Shown here piece after piece: positions 57,827-64,000 of a stretch of DNA of 64,000 nt (positions are counted from its first letter, which is position 1; every line of letters starts with the position of its first letter). A program made the translations under genes and the position numbers. The stretch comes from an uncultured Coriobacteriaceae bacterium (GTDB lineage Bacteria; Actinomycetota; Coriobacteriia; Coriobacteriales; Atopobiaceae): the NCBI GenBank assembly GCA_902779675.1, contig CACZCK010000002.1, positions 186,001-250,000 on the forward strand. Reading direction: 5' to 3'. The notes beneath the pieces are model-generated. The model ran no database searches, had not been told where the DNA came from, and was given only the letters and a program-made list of their open reading frames with translations.

Positions 57827-59410
57827 ATGTGCTCGATCATGTGCTACTGCAGCGAAGAGGCCAGCCTCGACGCCTTTATAGAAGGCTTTGGCCGCACCGA
57901 ATCGCGAGGGCCGGACGACTCGCGTGTCATCGACACGGGTCATGGCCTCATGGGCTTCCATCGCCTCTCGATCATGGGGCTGACGCCCGAGGGCATGCAG
58001 CCGTTCGAGCTCGACGGGAGCTTTGCCGTCTGCAACGGCGAGCTCTATGGCTTCGAGCACATGCGCGAGGAGCTTTGCGAGAAGGGCTATCGCTTTGAGA
58101 GCGACAGCGACTGCGAGATCCTTCTGCCGCTCTACCGCGAGTATGGGGTCGGCCTCTTTTCCCTGCTCGACGCCGAGTTCGCCTGCATCATCTACGACGG
58201 TGAGTCGCAGGGCTTCGTGGCAGCACGCGACCCCATTGGCATTCGCCCGCTCTACTACGGCTACGACACGCGCGGCACCATCGTCTTTGCGAGCGAGCCC
58301 AAGAACCTCGTGGGACTGGCGCGCGAAATCATGCCCTTTCCTCCCGGCCACTACTACCAGGGCGGGCACTTCGTACGCTACTGCGACATCGCGAAGGTCG
58401 ATGCCGTGTGCACCGACGACCTCGAGACCGCCTGCGCCGCCATTCGCAGCAAGCTCGTCGCCGGTGTGCACAAGCGCCTGGTGTCCGATGCCAAGGTGGG
58501 CTTTCTGCTGTCGGGTGGGCTCGACTCCTCGCTCGTCTGCGCCATTGCGACGCGCGAGCTGGATGCGCCCATCGAAACCTTCGCCGTTGGCATGGAGGAA
58601 GACCCCATCGACCTCAAGTACGCGCGCGAGACCGCGGCGTACATCGGCAGTCGTCATACGGAGGTCCTGATGACGCCCGCCGACGTGATCTCCTCGCTGG
58701 AGGACGTGGTGACGCTGCTCGGCACCTACGACATCACCACCATCCGCGCAAGCATCGGCATGTACCTCGTATGCAGGGCCATCCATGAGCGCACCGACAT
58801 TCGGGTCCTGCTCACCGGAGAGATCTCGGACGAGCTCTTTGGATACAAGTACACCGACTTTGCACCTTCGGCCGCAGCGTTCCAGGAGGAATCCCAGAAG
58901 CGCGTGAGGGAGCTGCACATGTACGACGTGCTTCGCGCCGACCGCTGCATCTCGGTCAACTCGCTCGAGGCACGGGTTCCCTTCGGAGATCTGGACTTCG
59001 TCCGCTACGTGATGGCGCTTGACCCGCAGATGAAACTCAACACCTACGGAAAGGGCAAGTACCTGCTGCGTCGTGCCTTCGAGGGAACGGAGCTGCTGCC
59101 CGACGACATCCTCTGGCGCGAGAAGGCGGCCTTCTCCGATGCAGTGGGCCATTCCATGGTGGATCACCTCAAGGAGTACGCCGAGAGCTGCTACACGGAC
59201 GAGGAGTTCGAGCGCGGACGACGACGCTACGACTTTGCGCAGCCCTTCACCAAGGAGTCGCTCCTCTACCGCGACATCTTCGAGCGTCACTATCCGGGAC
59301 AGGCGGCCATGGTCGCAGGGTTCTGGATGCCCAACAGCTCGTGGGAGGGATGCGACGTCGATGACCCCTCCGCGCGCGTGCTGGCCAACTATGGCGACAG
59401 CGGCAGGTAG
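57827..59410 (+). CDS. asnB: Asparagine synthetase, glutamine-hydrolysing
   Basis: A 527-residue class II amidotransferase. Cys2 (MCSIMCYC) is the N-terminal nucleophile. FAVCNGELYG and RDPIGIRPLYYG belong to the glutaminase domain. The synthetase domain has the PP-loop motif LLSGGLDSSLV and TGEISDELFGYKYTDFAP. It makes asparagine from aspartate, glutamine and ATP. GACGGAGGGTTACCC precedes the ATG. It lies 100 bp after glnN. Confidence 0.95.
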   Translation: MCSIMCYCSEEASLDAFIEGFGRTESRGPDDSRVIDTGHGLMGFHRLSIMGLTPEGMQPFELDGSFAVCNGELYGFEHMREELCEKGYRFESDSDCEILLPLYREYGVGLFSLLDAEFACIIYDGESQGFVAARDPIGIRPLYYGYDTRGTIVFASEPKNLVGLAREIMPFPPGHYYQGGHFVRYCDIAKVDAVCTDDLETACAAIRSKLVAGVHKRLVSDAKVGFLLSGGLDSSLVCAIATRELDAPIETFAVGMEEDPIDLKYARETAAYIGSRHTEVLMTPADVISSLEDVVTLLGTYDITTIRASIGMYLVCRAIHERTDIRVLLTGEISDELFGYKYTDFAPSAAAFQEESQKRVRELHMYDVLRADRCISVNSLEARVPFGDLDFVRYVMALDPQMKLNTYGKGKYLLRRAFEGTELLPDDILWREKAAFSDAVGHSMVDHLKEYAESCYTDEEFERGRRRYDFAQPFTKESLLYRDIFERHYPGQAAMVAGFWMPNSSWEGCDVDDPSARVLANYGDSGR

Positions 59411-59464
59411 GCCGAGATACGCCAGGCCTCCAGCGACCAGGCCACGCGGCAGCAAGGAGCCGCG

Positions 59465-62400
59465 CTAGTCCTCCAGCAGCCGCTGCAGGTCCTCGCGCCT
59501 GAGCGCGGCGAGTGACGAGGCCCCGCCACCCGCGCCCACGAAGCGCTCGGCAAGGTCGCTCTTGCTCTCCTGCAGCGCCAGGATGCGCTCCTCGATACTG
59601 TGCGCGGCAATGACTTTGTACACCGTCACGTCGCGCGTCTGCCCGATGCGATGCGCGCGGTCGGTGGCCTGGTCCTGCACAGCCACGTTCCACCACGGAT
59701 CGGCGTGAATCACCACCGAAGCGCCCACCAGATTGAGGCCCGTGCCACCCGCCCGCAGCGACACCAAAAACACCGGCGTGTCGTCGGCGTTGTAGGCGTC
59801 CACCAGCTCCACGCGCTGCCGCTTGGGCGTGGCACCAGTGATGGTGTAGTACGAAGCGCCTTCGCGGTCCAGCCGCTCTGAGATCAGCGATAGGAAGCTC
59901 GTGAACTGCGAGAATACCAGCACCTTGGCGCGCGCGTCGATAGCCTGCGAGACCAGCTGCCAGATGGCGTCGAGCTTGCAGCTGCCTCCATCGTAGTCCT
60001 CATACACCAGACGCGGGTCGCAGCACAGCTGACGTAGGCGTGTGAGTTCGGCGAGCACTTGCATGCGCCGCTCCCCCAGGGAGGGGTCGTCCTCGCCCGC
60101 GATCGACATGCGCAGGGCCTGCTCGCGCGCGGCGTAGAGGTCGCGCTGGGCGCGTCCCATGCGGCATGCCACCACCTGCTCGAGCTTTTCGGGCAGGTCG
60201 TCGAGCACATCGGCCTTCAGACGCCGCAGGATGAAGGGGCCGATGGCTGCGCGCAGCGTGGCCGCCGCGTCGTCGTCGCCCTCGCCGATGGGCAGCTCGT
60301 AACGCTCGCGGAACCGCTCGTAGCCGCCGAGCAGACCGGGCATGAGGAAGTCGAAGATACTCCAGAGCTCCGAAAGGCGGTTTTCTACGGGCGTGCCCGT
60401 GAGCGCCAGGCGGTGCCGGGCGTCGAGCGCCTTGACGGCGCGCGCAGCGAGCGTCTGATGGTTCTTTATATACTGTGCCTCGTCGAGTACCACGCACCAC
60501 AGACGCACGCCCGCGTAGTCCTCGATGTCGCGGCGGAGCAGGTCGTAGGAGGTGATGAGCACCTCGTGCCAGCGCTCGTCGCGTACGCGCCGGCGGTCCT
60601 TGGCGTCGCCGGCGACAGCCGCCACGTCCATCTGCGGAGCAAACTTCTGGAACTCCGCCACCCAGTTGTAGACCAGCGACGCGGGGCACACGATGAGCGT
60701 CTGACCGCGGCCACGACGAGCGAGCAGCAGCGAGATAACCTGCACCGACTTGCCCAGGCCCATCTCGTCGGCTAGCACGCCGCCAAAGCCCATGTCGGCG
60801 AGAGCCGACAGCCACCTGAAGCCTGCCGTCTGGTACGGTCGCAGACGACCGGCCAGCGATGCCGGTGGCTCGTAGGCCTCCGCGTCGACCGAGCGAAAGT
60901 CCTCGAGGCACTCCTCGAAGGAGGCGTCCTTCTCCTCGTCGGACATTAGCGCATCGAGCAAAAACGCCTTGTACGAGGGGACCGTGACCTCGCCGGAGGC
61001 CAGCTCGCTGGCAGAAAGACCCAGCTCGTCGGCCAGGCGCGACGCTTCCCCAAGGTCGACGGCCTCGAGGTCGACGAACGAGCCGTCGCGCAGCTGGTAG
61101 TAGCGCTTGCGTTGGCGGTAGCTCGAGAGCACGGCGTGCAGCTCGGAAAGCGGCAGGTCGTCGGCCGACACGCTGAGGTCGATGAGGCCCGAACGCGAAC
61201 GCACCCCCATGCGCACGCGTGGACGGCGCCGGCGCGCGACCTGCGCAAAGTCGTCGGTCACCCGAACCTCGCCGAGCCGTTCGAGCTCGGGTACACCCTC
61301 GAACACGATGCGCGCCACGGCGTCGGCATCGGGCCTGCTCACCAGCCTGCCCGACTCGCGCGCCGTGGTGAAGTAGCGCGAGACCACCATGCGTGCCTCG
61401 GCCTCGGCCGCAAGGTCACGCCACAGGGTCTCGTCGCCCTGGGCTCGATCGAACAGGCGCACCTGACGAGCACCGTAGTGCGCCATGGCGTCGCAGGTCA
61501 CCAGATCGCCCATGCGGTCGAGCGTGAATCGCAGACGCAGCGGGTCGGGGCGCAGGGCGTCCAGCTCCGGCGGCACCGCCACCGGCATGGCACGCTCGAT
61601 GGTGGGCAACGCCGCCAGGCAGAACCGCCGGGCGTCCTCGCCCGTCATGAGCAGCTCGGAGGCCTGACTGCAGTACACCTGCTGCAGGAAGGCCGCAACG
61701 GGAAGCAGCCGATCGCTGCAGCGGTAGAGGCAGCCGCCCTGCAGGGCATAGACGTGCTCGGCCGTGGCAAAGACGTCGGCAGGGACCTTGCGCACCAGCT
61801 CGAAGGCATCATCGCCCGCTGCCTTGAGCTCCACGCCCAGCTGCGGGTCGCCGTCCGTCACGCGCGGCTCGGAGGTAGCCAGCGCCTGCGAGCCCTGCGC
61901 CGACTCGTACGAGACGGTGCGGCCTACCAAGAGCTCGAGCAGTTCGTCGGTCTCGGGCTGCGAGAGCCGCAGCTCCTTGCCCACCGAGAGCGCCGTCGAC
62001 GAGGTGGCGTAGGTACGCCCGTAGAGGCGGTTGCCCGCATAGCTGCGGCGGTTGCGCACGCAGCGGCACACAAAGCGCACCAGCTCGCGGTCGGGCTCGG
62101 CGAAGGCCTCGAGCACGTGCGAGAAGCCCAGGCGCTTGCCATACTCAAAGTACGCACCTTCGGTCACACTGCACTCGAATTGCCCGAGGTCGCGCACCAC
62201 GTAGGCCCCGCGCGTGCCCTCCAGCCGCAGGCCAAAAAACAGATCGTTGTCGCGGAGGAGCCGCGGCACGACGCGCACCTGAGCGGCGGGCTCGGACTGT
62301 GAGGCAATCCGGGCCTTGGGTGCACGGGTGGCTCGCTCGAGGAACGCCGAGACGGCGGCCGACGTGGTCACGTGGCGCATCTGGCTGAAGCCCTCATAGA

Positions 62401-62707
62401 GGGCTGCGTTGCGGTTGAAGTCGAGGGCGAGGGCGATGCTGTGCTTGCAGGGGCCCGAGAACTTGCGCGCCGCCGGACAGCTGCAATCGTACGAGAAGAC
62501 CTCGTCGGCAGCCTCGTCGACTGTGATGGAGGCCTCGTAGCTGTCTGCATAGCCCGACGCGCTGTCCACGCGCGCCGAGAGGTGCGTCAGGCGCCCCTCG
62601 TACGAGCAGGCGCGGTCCCAGATGCGTCCCTCGCGACGGGCAATGATACGCGCACGGCCGAGGATAGCTGGACGGCAGGCGCGCTCGAGGGCGTCCTCCC
62701 CTATCAC
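59465..62707 (-). CDS. SWIM-domain SNF2-family helicase
   Basis: A 1080-residue ATP-dependent DNA translocase. The N-terminal SWIM zinc finger is CSCPAARKFSGPCKH. Helicase motifs include LADEMGLGKSVQVISLLLARR (I), LDEAQYIKN (II), ALTGTPVENRLSELWS (III), VLVFSQFTSFL (IV), RAGGTGLNLVGAS (V) and QATDRAHRIGQT (VI). Bacterial members are thought to remodel protein-DNA or RNA polymerase complexes, but the role is not established. It overlaps the EamA gene upstream by 4 bp. Confidence 0.95.
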   Translation of the reverse strand: MIGEDALERACRPAILGRARIIARREGRIWDRACSYEGRLTHLSARVDSASGYADSYEASITVDEAADEVFSYDCSCPAARKFSGPCKHSIALALDFNRNAALYEGFSQMRHVTTSAAVSAFLERATRAPKARIASQSEPAAQVRVVPRLLRDNDLFFGLRLEGTRGAYVVRDLGQFECSVTEGAYFEYGKRLGFSHVLEAFAEPDRELVRFVCRCVRNRRSYAGNRLYGRTYATSSTALSVGKELRLSQPETDELLELLVGRTVSYESAQGSQALATSEPRVTDGDPQLGVELKAAGDDAFELVRKVPADVFATAEHVYALQGGCLYRCSDRLLPVAAFLQQVYCSQASELLMTGEDARRFCLAALPTIERAMPVAVPPELDALRPDPLRLRFTLDRMGDLVTCDAMAHYGARQVRLFDRAQGDETLWRDLAAEAEARMVVSRYFTTARESGRLVSRPDADAVARIVFEGVPELERLGEVRVTDDFAQVARRRRPRVRMGVRSRSGLIDLSVSADDLPLSELHAVLSSYRQRKRYYQLRDGSFVDLEAVDLGEASRLADELGLSASELASGEVTVPSYKAFLLDALMSDEEKDASFEECLEDFRSVDAEAYEPPASLAGRLRPYQTAGFRWLSALADMGFGGVLADEMGLGKSVQVISLLLARRGRGQTLIVCPASLVYNWVAEFQKFAPQMDVAAVAGDAKDRRRVRDERWHEVLITSYDLLRRDIEDYAGVRLWCVVLDEAQYIKNHQTLAARAVKALDARHRLALTGTPVENRLSELWSIFDFLMPGLLGGYERFRERYELPIGEGDDDAAATLRAAIGPFILRRLKADVLDDLPEKLEQVVACRMGRAQRDLYAAREQALRMSIAGEDDPSLGERRMQVLAELTRLRQLCCDPRLVYEDYDGGSCKLDAIWQLVSQAIDARAKVLVFSQFTSFLSLISERLDREGASYYTITGATPKRQRVELVDAYNADDTPVFLVSLRAGGTGLNLVGASVVIHADPWWNVAVQDQATDRAHRIGQTRDVTVYKVIAAHSIEERILALQESKSDLAERFVGAGGGASSLAALRREDLQRLLED

Positions 62708-63606
62708 GCAACCACCTCCTCGGCCTCAGGCGCACGGAGCTGGCTAAGCGTCACCGCTACCAAAATCAGAGCAAAGCCCACCGCTACGGGCACCGTGAGC
62801 CGCTCGCCGTAAAAGGCGAGCGAGAACACCGTGGCAAAGACGCTCTCGAGCGACAGGAGCAGCGCGGCGCGATGGGCGGGCACGTGGCTCTGCGCCACAT
62901 TCTGCAGCAGCATGGCCAACAGGGTCGAACCCACCACGACGTAGGCCAGTTGTCCCCAGAAGCCCGGGGCGAGCCCAGCGAGCACGGGCAGCGGCTCGGC
63001 CGCGAGCGCCCACGTCAGACACACGACCGCCATGGTCGCCAGCTCGACGACGGTCACCGTCGGCAGGTCGACGTCCTTGCCGAACCAGCTCACGCACAGG
63101 ATGTTGAGCGCAAAGAACACGGCGCTCACCAGCGTGAGCGCGTCACCGCGCGAGAGCGCCAACGAGAGGTCGCCGCGCAGCGAAACGAAACCAATCCCCG
63201 CGAGGCACAGCAGCGCGCATGCGGCCTCGCGCGCGGAGGGGCGCCTACCCGTAGCGACCCAAGCGATGAACGGCACCATGACACAATACGTGCCGGTCAG
63301 AAAGGCGTTGCGGCCGGGAGTGGTGTCGACCAGCCCCACGTTCTGCACGAGGAAGGCCAGACCCTCAGGCAGGCCAATGAGCAGGCCGGCACGCAGGTGG
63401 GCCGCATCGAGCGAGGAGGCGACACGCCCGGCAAAGGGCAGCCACAGCCCCACGGCGGCCAGCAAAAAGCGCAGCGTCAGCAGCCAACCGGGCGTCATGC
63501 TGTCAAGTGCGCCCTTCAGCACCACGAACGAGCCACCCCAGACGACGGTCACCGCCACCAGGGCCAGCTCGTATACCCACACCGGTATGTTGCGCAGCTT
63601 CTGCAT
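62704..63606 (-). CDS. EamA/DMT-family transporter
   Basis: A 300-residue permease with about ten hydrophobic segments and two EamA repeats (WGGSFVVLKGALDSMTPGWLLTLRFLLAA and LESVFATVFSLAFYGERLTVPVAVGFALI). Family members export amino acids, sugars or nucleotides. The substrate is unknown. The ATG at 63606 lies only 7 bp from a TATAAT element and lacks a Shine-Dalgarno, so the message is probably leaderless. It is co-transcribed with the SNF2 gene. Confidence 0.92.
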   Translation of the reverse strand: MQKLRNIPVWVYELALVAVTVVWGGSFVVLKGALDSMTPGWLLTLRFLLAAVGLWLPFAGRVASSLDAAHLRAGLLIGLPEGLAFLVQNVGLVDTTPGRNAFLTGTYCVMVPFIAWVATGRRPSAREAACALLCLAGIGFVSLRGDLSLALSRGDALTLVSAVFFALNILCVSWFGKDVDLPTVTVVELATMAVVCLTWALAAEPLPVLAGLAPGFWGQLAYVVVGSTLLAMLLQNVAQSHVPAHRAALLLSLESVFATVFSLAFYGERLTVPVAVGFALILVAVTLSQLRAPEAEEVVA

Positions 63607-63613
63607 TCTGCCA

Positions 63614-63641
63614 ATTATACGTTCTCAAAGCATCGTCGCAA
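63614..63641 (-). promoter_or_regulatory. Promoter of the EamA-SNF2 operon (leaderless)
   Basis: On the minus strand TTGCGA (-35), a 16-bp spacer and a perfect TATAAT (-10) are followed by only 7 bp and then ATG. Transcription should start at or next to the A of the ATG. Confidence 0.7.
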
Positions 63642-63702
63642 CGAGGTTCGGCCGCAGAAGCCCGCCATTGCTACAACCGAATTGACCCTTCGGGCCCCAT
63701 GT

Positions 63703-63775
63703 GGAAACGCTTCCCGAACAAGTCCTAACGTCCGCGCATCCCGCGGTTCGACAATGCCCAACTCTGCCGTACACT
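63703..63775 (+). promoter_or_regulatory. Likely promoter and operator region of the gene at 63909
   Basis: TTCGAC (63747-63752), 17 bp, TACACT (63770-63775) is a plausible promoter with a leader of about 130 nt. GGAAACGCTTCCC at 63703-63715 resembles a LacI/CcpA-type operator. The rest of the 302-bp gap (63607-63908) holds the minus-strand promoter and no gene I can support. Confidence 0.35.
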
Positions 63776-63908
63776 ATGCGCGTGTTCTGTCGCAATTGCG
63801 TCAGACGGGCCGCACCGGCGAGTGAGACCGTCGCGTGCCGCCATAAGCATCGGACTTCAGCACGCCCCACAAGAGGGCGCGTGCGTGATGTGTTGGAGAG
63901 GAGCATTC

Positions 63909-64000
63909 ATGCAGTATTCGTCAGAAGTGGAGAAGATGTGCCCCGTGACCAAGGGCGCATACCACGGGCCCGCGCCCATTCCCGAGGAGGGTGCATGGGT
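63909..64000 (+). CDS. Start of an iron-sulfur scaffold-like (NifU-family) protein, truncated by window
   Basis: Only the first 30 or so residues are present: MQYSSEVEKMCPVTKGAYHG followed by PAPIPEEGAWV. From memory this opening matches an iron-sulfur cluster assembly scaffold-like protein common in Coriobacteriia and clostridia, usually next to a GGGtGRT protein gene. GGAGAGGAGCATTC precedes the ATG. The cluster-binding part lies outside the window, so the call depends on a recognised N-terminus. Confidence 0.6.
   Translation, partial: MQYSSEVEKMCPVTKGAYHGPAPIPEEGAW

Noticed and set aside
61112..62302. 396-residue open frame antisense to the SNF2 gene
   Set aside because: The composition is typical of an antisense shadow, while the SNF2 frame carries all helicase motifs.

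Overview
This 64 kb window is GC-rich, densely coded DNA from the Coriobacteriia (Actinomycetota), most likely an Olsenella- or Atopobium-like member of the Atopobiaceae. That placement is inference. It rests on the combination of a class III fructose-1,6-bisphosphatase, type III glutamine synthetase, carA-carB-murT-gatD, many aldo/keto reductases (two with C-terminal ferredoxin-like clusters), a DUF559-like protein of a kind I recall as expanded in this class, and a NifU-like protein start at the right edge. No rRNA, tRNA, CRISPR array, complete insertion sequence or prophage is visible.

Left part (1-29.5 kb), accessory and redox metabolism. It opens with the end of a metallo-beta-lactamase-fold gene and fbp. 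Then come a DJ-1 protein, a HAD phosphatase and a Phd/RelE-type toxin-antitoxin pair co-transcribed with a histidine phosphatase. From 5 to 26 kb there are six aldo/keto reductases, an SDR, two LysR regulators, a predicted secreted tannase lipoprotein, a second alpha/beta hydrolase, a carboxymuconolactone-decarboxylase-like protein and a cupin. This looks like a small-molecule or plant-phenolic handling island. A 14-bp motif (CARGCCASTATGCA) lies 79-80 bp upstream of two of the reductases. The KptA RNA 2'-phosphotransferase and a macrodomain-HTH protein also lie here. At 17.4-18.7 kb there is a low-GC patch with an orphan PD-(D/E)XK-like gene and four alternating copies of a 14-bp sequence. 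At 18.9-22.1 kb a PTS-IIB/ROK fusion regulator is divergent from a GH1 6-phospho-beta-glucosidase candidate, with three GTKGCGCAA boxes at 32-33 bp intervals between them.

Middle part (29.5-43.7 kb), core metabolism. This holds NADH oxidase, leuA, a DUF554 membrane protein, the overlapping carA-carB-murT-gatD operon, purF and an acetylornithine-type aminotransferase. leuA has a previously unlisted 38-codon leucine-rich leader peptide followed by a terminator hairpin, the hallmark of transcription attenuation. From 23.5 to 33.3 kb a family of strong palindromes with an AGAAGGGG/CCCCTTCT or related core occupies most intergenic gaps.

Right part (43.7-64 kb), nitrogen assimilation. It contains an amino-acid ABC importer operon that also carries a cytidylate-kinase-like gene and the aminotransferase. 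Next is a four-gene operon of two M14 aspartoacylase-like genes plus gltB-gltD. Then come glnN and asnB, a SWIM/SNF2 helicase and an EamA transporter with an apparently leaderless promoter. Six glutamine-making or glutamine-using enzymes (GlnN, GltB, AsnB, PurF, CarA, GatD) fall within 26 kb.
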